Assembly: GCA_026993785.1 (NCBI GenBank)
Contig: JALWRZ010000008.1
Span: forward strand, 1-63,228
DNA from: DHVE2 group archaeon
GTDB lineage: Archaea > Thermoplasmatota > Thermoplasmata > Thermoplasmatales > Aciduliprofundaceae
Direction of reading: 5' to 3'
DNA length: 63,228 nucleotides
Part shown: in pieces, positions 1-8,603 of the stretch
How the letters are laid out: the number at the start of each line of letters is the position of its first letter
Position numbering within the stretch: position 1 is the stretch's first letter
Position numbers and translations under genes: made by a program
The notes under the pieces: model-generated
Told to the model about the DNA's origin: nothing
Database searches by the model: none
What the model saw: the letters and a program-made list of their open reading frames with translations, nothing else

Positions 1-175
1 CCGAGGCCATTATTGTCATTGCAAGTGTTGTTTAATATTACATTGTTGTTGGAAGACCATCTTAGATAGATGCCAGCCCTATTGTTGTCATTGCAGGTAT
101 TGTTTGAGATAATGTTGTTGCTGGAATCCTCTAACCAGATGCCAGCCCTATTGTTGTCATTGCAGGTATTGTTAT
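1..175. repeat. Tandem 69-bp coding repeat (beta-helix coils)
   Basis: Near-identical DNA units recur every 69 bases (for example TGCCAGCCC at 71 and 140), which is 23 codons. They encode consecutive NosD-like coils of the protease above. They are in frame and without unique spacers, so this is not a CRISPR array. Confidence 0.85.
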
Positions 176-2345
176 AAATTGTATTATAGATGGAGGAACT
201 CAGGTAGATGCCCATACCTGCCATATTTTTCAATATTGAATTTTTAATCATTATATTGCTAGAGTTTTCCAAGTAAATTCCGCCCACTGTGTTTTCTATA
301 TGTGCTCCATTTATAACTGCATATACATCCGTGGAACTTATATAAATTCCAATAGTCGATTCATCTATAATGTACAAATTATTAATTATGTATGGATTGT
401 TTTTACTGCCATTGCCTGGCCATCCATACTTCTGCGCCTGCTCTGCAAAATCAGTATCATTCTCTATCTGAATTGGTCTTGATACATAATATGCATTATA
501 CTCTAATTCATATACTTTTGATGTATCATTCTCTGATACAGCTTTGATTGTTATAAGTGATGAATCTCCTAACTTAGCATTGCTCGGCAATTCTACCCCC
601 ATATATACTTTTTCATTTTCTCCAAGAGAGAATGATATTTTAGAGGGGAGAGATACATTCCAGCCATTAGTTGCTTCCGTTGTAACTACCAAAGTATCGG
701 ATTTATTTCCCGCATTTCCTATCCATATAGGATACTTAAGGCTATCCTTGTATATATGGGCAATGCCATTTACCAACGGTGCATACACATATGGAAAATA
801 TTCACTAGGTGAAAATTGAGCAGAAGAAATAACGGCGGGAGTAGTAGCAGGTACATCTGGAGACTCTGTGGAATTTTGCCATAGATATTTATAGCCGTAT
901 GGGTAGTATTCTATCTTAAAAGAATCCACAGTGCTAGAGCCACTATTGCTTGATCCTATCTTCACATAAAATTTATCCTGGTAACTTGAATTTACCCACT
1001 CGTTGTAAAACTCCGTGATATCAAGAATCATAAATTTTGGAAAATTATAATTTCCACCATACCAGATTGGACTTCTATACTCATTTGAATCTGGAGAACC
1101 TATGGTAATCTTTATGAAGGCATCTCTTGGTCCTGGATTGCTAAAGTGCCAAGTAGCTATGAGTTTGGGATTGTAGGGATGGTTGGATATAGGAACTAGT
1201 ACATAGGCATAGGGCCACCCTTGAGAGACTTTATCCTCTAATGCTTTGTATGTGAGCCAGTAAAAACCATGATCTCCCCACCATGTACCCCATGAATTCA
1301 CAACTCTGAACGCTCCAACATCCCCATCATCTGTTATGTTATCATCATATCCCACAATTGTCTGTGCATGGTTTACCCCAGCAGAATTGTATTCTTGTGA
1401 AGATATGATATAGTTTCCATCAACAAATCCATTATAATACTGAGAAGCATCTATGCCAAATGTAACAAGATATCCCTCTCGAAGCAACTCTTTTATCGTT
1501 GCTATTCCACTATCGTTTCCCAAATAAACAAGGTAATAATCTCCAATTCTATGCTTTGGCGCGTCTCTCCAAGCACTCTCATTTCCCCAAGATACATAAT
1601 CTGAAGGGTTATAACTCATATTAGCCAATGTTGCATCTCCCACAGATTCAATCAACTGTGCATTACCCGCAAAAGTGCTTCCACCATCATAGCCCCAATT
1701 AACCTTATTGTAGGTCCAGGCTGGGCTCATAAGATGTGCAGGAGAGGTGTCGGTCCAGTTGTAAATCATTCTCTGCAAAAATCCATTTTGATAATAGCTT
1801 ACAGCCCAAGAAGTGCAAGATCCCTGCCATTCTTGATCTCCAACAGGAGGGAAATGCGGATCCAAATCCCATCTCATACTGCTTGGCTCTTTTACTTGCG
1901 TATTCAATCCAACTATCATCTTGTGCCCAATCAAATTCTCAAGCTCTTTTTTATCGGGCAATATCAACCCAGTACCGTGCCCGTCTATTATTGGTGTGGC
2001 ATTATTCTTAAAGTCTATACTAGGATTCATATATGGTAAATATTTTCTAGGAAAATCTTGATATGCCTTTTCATCCTTTATTACACTACTATTTTCATTT
2101 AACTCAATCCATCTTTCTCTCAACTGCAACATTTTATTTATATCATTTTGATTGACCTGCCTGAATTTGAAACTTGAAAATGATGTATCAATAGTACCCA
2201 ATTTCAAAGAGTTTTCATCATTGACCGTTGAGGTGATTTTGTTTGTTCTCTCACCTGTGACGTTCATCATGCTCACGAGTCCACTAAAAATCACTAAAAG
2301 AATTAAAGGAAGTACCAATGTTCGGATAAATGTATTTCTCTTCAT
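1..2345 (-). CDS. Secreted papain-like (C1A) cysteine protease with NosD-type beta-helix repeats, 3' end outside window
   Basis: The reading frame stays open from an ATG at 2345 to the left edge (at least 781 residues), so the C terminus is missing. A signal peptide covers about residues 1-30. The peptidase domain shows the C1A triad: Cys177 in QEWQGSCTSWA, His326 in VNHAQTIVGYDD and Asn350 in VVNSWGTWWG. After a beta-sandwich-like stretch (about 400-620), the C-terminal part consists of 23-residue Asn-rich repeats (NNTCNDNNRAGI) of the NosD/right-handed beta-helix kind. The start is supported by GGAAGGTAG about 8 bases upstream and a TATA box near 2387-2398. It is probably an extracellular, surface-bound protease for peptide scavenging. 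The protease call is firm; the beta-helix role (attachment or substrate binding) is inferred. Confidence 0.9.
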   Translation of the reverse strand, partial: MKRNTFIRTLVLPLILLVIFSGLVSMMNVTGERTNKITSTVNDENSLKLGTIDTSFSSFKFRQVNQNDINKMLQLRERWIELNENSSVIKDEKAYQDFPRKYLPYMNPSIDFKNNATPIIDGHGTGLILPDKKELENLIGHKMIVGLNTQVKEPSSMRWDLDPHFPPVGDQEWQGSCTSWAVSYYQNGFLQRMIYNWTDTSPAHLMSPAWTYNKVNWGYDGGSTFAGNAQLIESVGDATLANMSYNPSDYVSWGNESAWRDAPKHRIGDYYLVYLGNDSGIATIKELLREGYLVTFGIDASQYYNGFVDGNYIISSQEYNSAGVNHAQTIVGYDDNITDDGDVGAFRVVNSWGTWWGDHGFYWLTYKALEDKVSQGWPYAYVLVPISNHPYNPKLIATWHFSNPGPRDAFIKITIGSPDSNEYRSPIWYGGNYNFPKFMILDITEFYNEWVNSSYQDKFYVKIGSSNSGSSTVDSFKIEYYPYGYKYLWQNSTESPDVPATTPAVISSAQFSPSEYFPYVYAPLVNGIAHIYKDSLKYPIWIGNAGNKSDTLVVTTEATNGWNVSLPSKISFSLGENEKVYMGVELPSNAKLGDSSLITIKAVSENDTSKVYELEYNAYYVSRPIQIENDTDFAEQAQKYGWPGNGSKNNPYIINNLYIIDESTIGIYISSTDVYAVINGAHIENTVGGIYLENSSNIMIKNSILKNMAGMGIYLSSSIYNTIYNNTCNDNNRAGIWLEDSSNNIISNNTCNDNNRAGIYLRWSSNNNVILNNTCNDNNGL

Positions 2346-2609
2346 TCCAACTACCTTCCTAATTAATAAAAAAGATAGGTATCTACCCTATAAATATCTT
2401 ACGACCAACAATTAAAATTGATAATTCCAAAAACATCTCCATTTCACATCTAGATTGGCTCATTTCCATCTCGTTGTACCTGTCGCTGTACCTGCAATAC
2501 TCATATGCCACCTGTTGGAGGACATTATGCTCTGGTTAATATGAACCCTATGGATGAGGAATATCGAAAACTCTAAATCTTATATTGTGCTACTATTGGT
2601 TGAATTACA

Positions 2610-3347
2610 ATGGGTTATGCTTCCAAAATAAAATGGGATATTCGAAGTCTTTCGGAGGAAATGATATCTCAAATTGCAGAGCTTTTCTATGATGAATGGG
2701 ACGATGACATAGAGAGGTGGTTAGATGATGTACGATTCTATATCGCTAAAAAGCACTGGAAACTTGCATATTTGAGAGAGGGCAATCAGCTCATAGGAGT
2801 ATTGATATACAAACATCTTCCACTTAGTAACTCAACAGCCCTCTCTTATTTAATCGTTCATAGAAAATTCAGAAGAAAAGGTATAGGGACACTATTAATG
2901 AAAGAAATCGAAAAACGTGCACAATATGCTGGAAATTTAGCTATTTTTTTTGACACTCATGAGCCTATAAGGGAACAAGGAAAATACTTTTTCTTAGAAA
3001 AACTGAAGTATCGTATAGTAAATATCCCCATTCTCCTTCCAGATGAACCTCCAGCTACTTATCTTTTTATTAAGTTTTTAAAAGATAAGAAGTATTTGAC
3101 ATCTTTATATTTTGAAACATTACTTAAAGAATACGTAAATGAAAGTTACTCAGATGATGAGTTGAAAAGATACACAGACATCTTCACTCTTATGCTTCAT
3201 TCTATTAATTCTTCAAATAAAATTCATCTCACGAAGAATTTGTTCTTAAAGAAGTATGTGGATACTAAATATATTACAAACTCCTGCAGGGAACTCTCCT
3301 TAGAAGACTTAGAAAAGTTTGTAGAAGATGTTAAAAAGATTATCTAA
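2610..3347 (+). CDS. GNAT-family N-acetyltransferase
   Basis: A 245-residue protein whose first about 150 residues form a GNAT fold. The acetyl-CoA binding motif A is visible as VHRKFRRKGIGTLLMKEIEKRA around residues 84-105, following the beta strand ALSYLIV. The remaining about 90 residues are charged, helical and not recognised, which makes it longer than a typical 150-170 residue GNAT. A TATA-like TCTTATATTG at about 2576-2586 places the start near the ATG, so the mRNA is probably leaderless. It converges with the next gene and overlaps it tail to tail by 8 bases. The substrate (protein lysine, amine or amino sugar) cannot be read from the sequence. Confidence 0.8.
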   Translation: MGYASKIKWDIRSLSEEMISQIAELFYDEWDDDIERWLDDVRFYIAKKHWKLAYLREGNQLIGVLIYKHLPLSNSTALSYLIVHRKFRRKGIGTLLMKEIEKRAQYAGNLAIFFDTHEPIREQGKYFFLEKLKYRIVNIPILLPDEPPATYLFIKFLKDKKYLTSLYFETLLKEYVNESYSDDELKRYTDIFTLMLHSINSSNKIHLTKNLFLKKYVDTKYITNSCRELSLEDLEKFVEDVKKII

Positions 3348-4794
3348 CAACTCTACGGTATAGAGTAACTACAAATAGAGACATAAGAATCATACCCAAT
3401 ATGGCTTCACTAGCTGCAAGATATTGAAATGCTGCACAATGCTTTGGATAATAATCTCCATATCCCAGAGTTGTAAAAGTTACAATGCTAAAATATAGTG
3501 CCTCTTTAAATGTTATTGATGTGGATACACTTGAAGTTACTGAATTGAAACCCCAATAAAGCAGTGAGAATATAAAAATTACTATTCCTGAAACCCAAAG
3601 AACCTTCATAAAATCGGTAAATAGTCCCCAGGCCAAAATATTGTAGTATTTTATTTTTAGCCACATCCAAATCTTGAGAATTTTTAAGCTCTTTCTTGAG
3701 TTCCATGATAGTGAAAACACATCTAATAGCAACTTCTTCTCTTCCTCTCTTATATCCCTCGAGTTAAATCTGAGAAACGCCTCTCCTGCTTTTTTATTCA
3801 TTTTCCATTTTTTCTTAAGGAACTCATCCTCTTTTCCTCCTCTACCCCTATCTTTGAAGTAGTAACTTAGGTCGTTGTATATTTTCGAAGCATGGGAGAA
3901 TTCTATAAACGCCTCTCTCCAATTTCTGTTTTTCTCACATTCTTTACCCTTCTTCTCATTTTTGAGGGGAATTAGGTTCTTCGAGTATTCCCACTCCCGA
4001 GCATATCTAACTCCTGCATTTATCAATTCCATATCTTTAACATCAGTTCCATGGAAGATACAGTCTTCCATAGTGGCATCTGAAAAATCTGCTCCAGTTA
4101 GATCTGTGTACGAAAAATCAGCGCCTTTTAGTGTGGCTTTTGATAAGATCGCATTGTGGAGATTTGCATGAGAAAAATCAGCATTCACAGCGTTTATTTC
4201 CCTCATATCCGCATTCTCCAAATTAGCGTATGAAAAATCAGCATTTACGGCTTTGGTGTTTTTAAGATTTGCACCTTTCAAGTTAGTAGATGATAAATCA
4301 CAATTAGATAGATCATCTGTTTCTAAGTTAGCACCATTGAGTTGTGCCTCACTTAAATCGCTATTTGCTAAGGTACTATTCCTTAAAATAGCATAAGACG
4401 CATGCACCTTGCTCATATCTGAGTTTCTTAAATTAGTTTCAATTAAATTAGCCTCAGTTAAATTAGCCTCAATTAGATTTGCCTCCGGAAGATCAGCTTT
4501 AAAAAGATTTGCTTTGTGAAGATTTGCTTTTAAAAGTTTAGTGTGAGAGAGATCTGCATTAACAAGGGAGGCTTCTTCCATCTCTGCATAATTTAATGCA
4601 GCACCTGTAAGCTTAGCATCATCTAACTTGGCCCGTACCAAATAGGCTTCTTCCAGATCTGCTTCTTCTAAGTCCCAACTTCGAAAATCTTTAAATTCTT
4701 TCTTTACATGAAATATGCAGTATTCAGAACCTTCTATAGCCTCATAAGGACACTGTTTTTCAGGGTTGTGATGATACTTATATTGACATCTCAT
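3340..4794 (-). CDS. Pentapeptide-repeat protein fused to a two-helix potassium-channel pore
   Basis: The N terminus has a small Cys/His motif (C..C..C..H, about residues 3-30), probably zinc binding. Residues about 40-240 are pentapeptide repeats of the A(D/N)LXX type (for example DLSHTKLLKANLHKANLFKADL), which fold as a right-handed square helix. The C-terminal about 110 residues have one hydrophobic helix, a pore segment with the potassium selectivity signature TLGYGD, and a second helix, as in KcsA-like 2TM channels. The likely function is a potassium channel gated by the cytosolic repeat domain. The start chosen is the ATG at 4794, because GAGGTG at 4801-4806 is a ribosome binding site with proper spacing only for this codon; GTG 4803 and ATG 4800 overlap or touch it. 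The ligand or partner of the repeats is unknown. Confidence 0.85.
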   Translation of the reverse strand: MRCQYKYHHNPEKQCPYEAIEGSEYCIFHVKKEFKDFRSWDLEEADLEEAYLVRAKLDDAKLTGAALNYAEMEEASLVNADLSHTKLLKANLHKANLFKADLPEANLIEANLTEANLIETNLRNSDMSKVHASYAILRNSTLANSDLSEAQLNGANLETDDLSNCDLSSTNLKGANLKNTKAVNADFSYANLENADMREINAVNADFSHANLHNAILSKATLKGADFSYTDLTGADFSDATMEDCIFHGTDVKDMELINAGVRYAREWEYSKNLIPLKNEKKGKECEKNRNWREAFIEFSHASKIYNDLSYYFKDRGRGGKEDEFLKKKWKMNKKAGEAFLRFNSRDIREEEKKLLLDVFSLSWNSRKSLKILKIWMWLKIKYYNILAWGLFTDFMKVLWVSGIVIFIFSLLYWGFNSVTSSVSTSITFKEALYFSIVTFTTLGYGDYYPKHCAAFQYLAASEAILGMILMSLFVVTLYRRVVR

Positions 4795-4929
4795 CGACAT
4801 CACCTCATTTTTAAACTATACTCATAAAAAACTATAAACTTTCCGAATAAATAGGATTATGCTCCTAAGATAAGTAGTTGATGAATGAGCTTCAAGTATC
4901 TAAGCTCTTCATAAAACCTCACCTCCTGG

Positions 4930-5030
4930 GTACAAAATGCCCCCGTTGGGTTGGTCAACAAAGTGATAGTTGCCCCCACTACCTGGGTTCGGGGGCAACC
5001 GAAAGCTTTATAGGGGGCAATTGCCCCCGG
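4930..5030. repeat. Cluster of TGCCCCC/GGGGGCA repeats with a 16-bp palindrome
   Basis: The 307-base gap between the channel gene and tRNA-Trp holds no convincing gene. It contains five copies of TGCCCCC or its complement, including a perfect palindrome GGGGGCAATTGCCCCC at 5013-5028. The same heptamer is the acceptor stem of the adjacent tRNA-Trp. ACCTGGGTTCG near 4982-4992 also matches the T arm of that tRNA. It may be tRNA-derived debris, for example from duplication or integration; this is inference. Confidence 0.5.
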
Positions 5031-5101
5031 TTTTTCAAATAAAACCTGTAGAGAACTTAAAAAATTATTTTTATTCAACGCCTTGAATGTTGGGTAAAAA
5101 G

Positions 5102-5239
5102 TGGGGGCACTGGGATTCGAACCCAGGTCCGCGGGTCTCTCCTCGGGTCAGCGCTCCAGTTATTCATCATCCTTCAGCCGACCCGCTTTTCATCATCTTA
5201 ACTGGAGCCCACCAGGATGCCTGACTACCCCATGCCCCC
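5102..5239 (-). tRNA. tRNA-Trp (CCA) with a 65-nt intron
   Basis: The acceptor stem GGGGGCA pairs with TGCCCCC, the discriminator is A73, and the T arm is CTGGG-TTCGAAT-CCCAG. The anticodon CCA lies at 5203-5205. The anticodon stem GTGGG pairs with CCCGC only after removal of an intron at 5137-5201, between G37 and A38, the canonical archaeal site. Exons are 5202-5239 and 5102-5136. A TATA box (AAGATTTATATTT, 5264-5276) lies 25-37 bases upstream and a T run follows the 3' end. CCA is not encoded. Confidence 0.95.
5137..5201 (-). ncRNA. Box C/D guide RNA inside the tRNA-Trp intron
   Basis: The intron has all four boxes in order: C (ATGATGA, 5190-5196), D' (CTGA, 5174-5177), C' (ATGATGA, 5164-5170) and D (CTGA, 5148-5151). 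The nine bases before box D pair with the pre-tRNA anticodon region, and the fifth base upstream of D (G5156) faces C34. The bases before D' (GCGGGTC) pair with GACCCGC of the 3' exon side, and the fifth base (G5182) faces C39. In Haloferax the homologous intron guides 2'-O-methylation of C34 and U39 of tRNA-Trp; here the second target would be C39. Confidence 0.9.
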
Positions 5240-5263
5240 TTTCAAGACGGATATTTTCATCAC

Positions 5264-5276
5264 AAATATAAATCTT
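5264..5276 (-). promoter_or_regulatory. TATA box of tRNA-Trp
   Basis: AAGATTTATATTT read on the minus strand, 25-37 bases before the tRNA 5' end. The same 13-mer stands upstream of the eL41 gene, suggesting a shared strong-promoter form. Confidence 0.7.
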
Positions 5277-5378
5277 GCTCTTTGGATAGGTAATTCCCAT
5301 AACCCAGAAAAATATCTGTGAAACTCTCACACGACATGATTTAATAATCTTATAGAGATACGGAAAAGTGAGTGGAGA

Positions 5379-6239
5379 ATGAAGGAGATCTACAGGCCCG
5401 TGTTGGTAAGCATCATCGGCAATATACTTCTTTCGCTAGCCAAGCTGATAGTGGGTTTCTTTTACTTGAGCATAGCTCTAGTATCAGATGGGATTCATTC
5501 TCTAAGTGATGTTATCACAAGTGTCATTGGACTGACAGGTATTAAAATATCCACTAAGCCCCCTGACGAGGGACACCCCTTCGGACATTCGCGCTTTGAA
5601 GCACTAGTGGCATTTATTATAGGTGAGGCACTCATTATAGCAGCCTATGAAATTGGGAGAGACTCAATTTATAGGATTATGGAGGGGCGCAGCATAGTGG
5701 TTAACTCTCTTATGCTCTTGGTAACCATCATCTCTATACTTTCAAAGGAGGCTATGTTCCGTTACACTTACCATACAGGCAAAAAATACGGCAATGAGAT
5801 ACTCTTGGCAGATTCCTATCATCATCGTAGCGATGCCTTAAGCAGCCTAGCGGTGCTAGCGGGTTTGGGGGCACAGAAACTTGGGTTCATATATGGGGAT
5901 TCTATTGCTGGTATTGTTGTGGCTCTATTTCTCACAAAGGTGGCTTTGGAGATAATGCTTAAGAACGTTGGGTATCTAACAGGGCGCGCACCCTCTATGG
6001 AAGTCTATGAGAAAATAAGGAGAATGGCGTTGAGTGTATCCCAGGTAATGGGAATACATGATCTTAAGGCTCACTATGTGGGAAATAAACTACATGTTGA
6101 GCTTCACATAGAAGTTCCACAGGAATTAACATTGAAGGAGGCACATGACATAAGCGAGGAGGTGAAAAGAAAAGTGGAAGACATAGATTCAGTGGATGCC
6201 GCCTTTGTTCATGTGGATATAAAGAACATTACTGAATAG
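5379..6239 (+). CDS. Cation diffusion facilitator (CDF) metal exporter
   Basis: A 286-residue integral membrane protein of the CDF family, which exports Zn2+, Fe2+, Mn2+ or similar ions in exchange for protons. The first metal-site motif is in the second helix (SDGIHSLSD, about residues 36-44), followed by GHPFGHSRFEA after the loop and the second site HHRSD (about residues 149-153) in helix 5. The C-terminal about 85 residues form the cytosolic ZT-dimer domain (HDLKAHYVGNKLHVELHIEVP). The length is normal for the family. A TATA-like TTTAATAAT/CTTATAG lies at 5340-5355. The exact metal cannot be told from these motifs alone. Confidence 0.92.
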   Translation: MKEIYRPVLVSIIGNILLSLAKLIVGFFYLSIALVSDGIHSLSDVITSVIGLTGIKISTKPPDEGHPFGHSRFEALVAFIIGEALIIAAYEIGRDSIYRIMEGRSIVVNSLMLLVTIISILSKEAMFRYTYHTGKKYGNEILLADSYHHRSDALSSLAVLAGLGAQKLGFIYGDSIAGIVVALFLTKVALEIMLKNVGYLTGRAPSMEVYEKIRRMALSVSQVMGIHDLKAHYVGNKLHVELHIEVPQELTLKEAHDISEEVKRKVEDIDSVDAAFVHVDIKNITE

Positions 6240-6250
6240 TTCCTCAAAAA

Positions 6251-6358
6251 TCAGCGCTTATTTGCTCTCCTCTGTCTCATAAGGCGGCGCATTCGCTTCT
6301 TTCTCCACTTCCATCGCATTTTTCCTCGTTTTTTCCAGTGCCTTGAACTCCGTTTCAT
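6251..6358 (-). CDS. rpl41e: Ribosomal protein eL41
   Basis: A 35-codon reading frame encoding an almost entirely basic peptide that starts MKRSSRHWKKRGK and continues MRWKWRKKRMRRL. This matches the archaeal form of ribosomal protein eL41, a single helix that bridges the ribosomal subunits. Its size makes it easy to miss. On the minus strand a TATA box AGATTTATAT lies at 6391-6400 and GGTG stands just before the ATG. The remaining gap (6359-6546) holds only this promoter and AT-rich sequence before the next gene. Confidence 0.9.
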   Translation of the reverse strand: MKRSSRHWKKRGKMRWKWRKKRMRRLMRQRRANKR

Positions 6359-6546
6359 TGTGACACCAATCCAGGGTAATTTAAACTGAAATATAAATCT
6401 TACCCACTAACAATGAGAGTTTTATCTCATCCGGGGAAATTTTTGCAGGCAAATTTAAAATTTATGAATTTAAAATTTGAAAAATTGAAGAAAAATCTTG
6501 AAAAAATTTAAATATTAAATTCCCAATATGTGGGGGAGGTGAAGGT

Positions 6547-7593
6547 ATGATGCACAAATTATCCCCGGAAGTTCTAGATGGTGCGTATAAGCTTCTGAAG
6601 GATGTTATGAAGATGGAAAAGGGAGAAAGTGTGGTAATCACTGCCGATAGCGGTGCAGATATGGATGTGGTAGAAGCCACGGCGCAGGCGGCCAAGCTGC
6701 TTAAAGCGAAGCCTTTAGTGCTGTGGTATCCCATGCCTCCGCATGTGGGAAAAGCGGCAGACCCATATCTTCCCATGGGGCCCCTGGAGAATGCGTTAAA
6801 GCATGGGGACGTATGGATCGAATACAACAAGAGCTGGCTTCTTTACTCCACCCCATGGGACAATGTTATGCGAGAGAAGAGGGTGAGATATATATGTCTA
6901 GTGGGAATGGATAAGGATATGATGGTCAGGAACATCACAAGGGTGAATGTCCCAAAGCTTCTGGAGTTCCAGAGGGTTCTGGGGGAAATCACAAGAAAAA
7001 CGAGAAAGATGCATCTAACCACGCCGGCAGGCACGGATCTTTATTTTGAGAACGATCCATCCAGGCCCATATTTATGGAAGGTGAGGTAAATGGACCTGG
7101 TGGGTATATGCTGTTTGGCCAGGTGGATTGGGCACCGGTAGAGGAAAGCATAAATGGCGTTCTTGTTTTCGATGGCTCAGTTTGGCCCCCCGCAGAACTT
7201 GGACTCTTGAAGGATCCCATAATAATGGATGTTGAAGAAGGTGTGGTTAAAAATATACGAGGAAAGCAGGAGGCAAGGGTATTTGAAAGCTGGCTCAAAA
7301 GTTTCAAGGATCCAAATATGTTCAACATTGCCCACATATCCTATGGTTGCAATCCCGGAGCAAAATTGACAGGAAATATCTTGGAGGATGAGAGGGTCTG
7401 GGGCGTCGTTGAATGGGGCCTGGGTAACCAGGCGGAAGATTTTGGAGGGAAATTTGGAGCGGCTAAGAGCCACACAGATGGCATATGCCTCTCTCCCACC
7501 TTAGAGGGTGACGGAGAGAAAATAATTGAGAACGGTGAATACGTGCATCCAGATCTTAGAGACCTTGTGGAAGAGGTGAAAAAACTACTTTGA
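6547..7593 (+). CDS. M29-like (thermophilic metalloprotease / NicX-related) aminopeptidase
   Basis: A 348-residue cytosolic protein related to the M29 aminopeptidase / 2,5-dihydroxypyridine dioxygenase superfamily. The N-terminal half (SVVITADSGADMDVVEATAQAA) is the substrate-lid region. The C-terminal half carries the metal-binding hallmarks: the Glu of FMEGEVN (about 178-184), ISYGCNPGAKLTG (about 262-274) with EDERVWGVVEWGLG, and SHTDGICLSP near the C terminus. An M29 peptidase fits a peptide-fermenting lifestyle. GGAGGTGA just upstream supports the ATG at 6547 or 6550. It stands alone between eL41 and a tRNA. Assignment to peptidase rather than dioxygenase is by family size and context only. 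Confidence 0.8.
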   Translation: MMHKLSPEVLDGAYKLLKDVMKMEKGESVVITADSGADMDVVEATAQAAKLLKAKPLVLWYPMPPHVGKAADPYLPMGPLENALKHGDVWIEYNKSWLLYSTPWDNVMREKRVRYICLVGMDKDMMVRNITRVNVPKLLEFQRVLGEITRKTRKMHLTTPAGTDLYFENDPSRPIFMEGEVNGPGGYMLFGQVDWAPVEESINGVLVFDGSVWPPAELGLLKDPIIMDVEEGVVKNIRGKQEARVFESWLKSFKDPNMFNIAHISYGCNPGAKLTGNILEDERVWGVVEWGLGNQAEDFGGKFGAAKSHTDGICLSPTLEGDGEKIIENGEYVHPDLRDLVEEVKKLL

Positions 7594-7599
7594 AAATAA

Positions 7600-7674
7600 C
7601 GGGCGCGGCGGGATTTGAACCCGCGATCACTGACTTAGAAGGCCAGCGCCCTATCCATGCTAGGCCACGCGCCC
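7600..7674 (-). tRNA. tRNA-Arg (UCU)
   Basis: Acceptor GGGCGCG/CGCGCCC with discriminator G, anticodon loop CTTCTAA giving UCU, and T arm GCGGG-TTCAAAT-CCCGC. No intron. A TATA box CTTTATAAAT lies at 7699-7708, 25-34 bases upstream. Confidence 0.95.
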
Positions 7675-7692
7675 TACTCAGGGAGATATTAG

Positions 7693-7989
<297 letters not shown>

Positions 7990-8027
7990 AGCGATAAATT
8001 TATTACCCCCTCATCCTTTCCTTTTTT

Positions 8028-8603
8028 ATGCTTCTTATTATTGAGGAGTACTTTAAAAATTTCCCAGCCAGGAAAAAAGTTGCGGAGCTTTTAGTGACCC
8101 TAGGAATTTCGGTGAAGGATTCCAAACTTTATTTAGGGGATGTGGACATTCCAATTAATGCCGTGGCCGAAGCTGCGGGTGTGAACAGGAAAATTGTGTA
8201 TCACACAATAGATTACATAGAGAAAACCTATGAGCTTAGAAGCATATTTGAGAGGATTAAGCCGCATATGAGCTTAGTGGATGTGGCGCCCATCATGGGA
8301 TGGGAAGTGCTCGAGATCACATTCAAAAAGGGCAAGTTTGGATGCGCGCTGGAGAAAATTTTTAGAATAATAAGCGAGAGATCCTGCGAGATCAGGCAGA
8401 TCATTGGTGAGAGGGAGCTCGTGGATCATAGTCGAATTTCCATAATTTTTGAAAAACCTATAAATATGGAGGTTGTGGGAGAGATAAGAGATATAGAGGG
8501 CGTGGACTCACTTACTCTGCATACCTCTGAGATGGATAAAAAGAAGATTGTGTGCAGCTTCTGCAAGGTAAAATATTGCCCGCGGAAAGTTTCATTTAAG
8601 TAA
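8028..8603 (+). CDS. HTH/ACT-domain regulator of amino acid metabolism (COG2150-like)
   Basis: A 191-residue protein with an N-terminal helix-turn-helix-like segment (IPINAVAEAAGVNRKIVYHTIDYIEK, about residues 45-70), an ACT-like ligand-binding part (VLEITFKKGKFGCALEKIFRII, about 90-155), and a C-terminal Cys cluster (CSFCKVKYCPRK). Archaeal proteins of this make-up are annotated as predicted regulators of amino acid metabolism. It is preceded by a pyrimidine-rich leader and a short TATA-like TTTATTACC at about 7996-8004, so the mRNA may be leaderless. The 3' end overlaps the convergent suf operon by 12 bases. Targets and effector are unknown. Confidence 0.75.
   Translation: MLLIIEEYFKNFPARKKVAELLVTLGISVKDSKLYLGDVDIPINAVAEAAGVNRKIVYHTIDYIEKTYELRSIFERIKPHMSLVDVAPIMGWEVLEITFKKGKFGCALEKIFRIISERSCEIRQIIGERELVDHSRISIIFEKPINMEVVGEIRDIEGVDSLTLHTSEMDKKKIVCSFCKVKYCPRKVSFK

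Noticed and set aside
1-175. Possible CRISPR-like array
   Set aside because: Units are in-frame 69-bp coding repeats with no variable spacers; they encode beta-helix coils.
4857-5078. 73-residue minus-strand frame in the GGGGGCA repeat region
   Set aside because: No family resemblance, no promoter or ribosome binding site, and its sequence is explained by the repeats.
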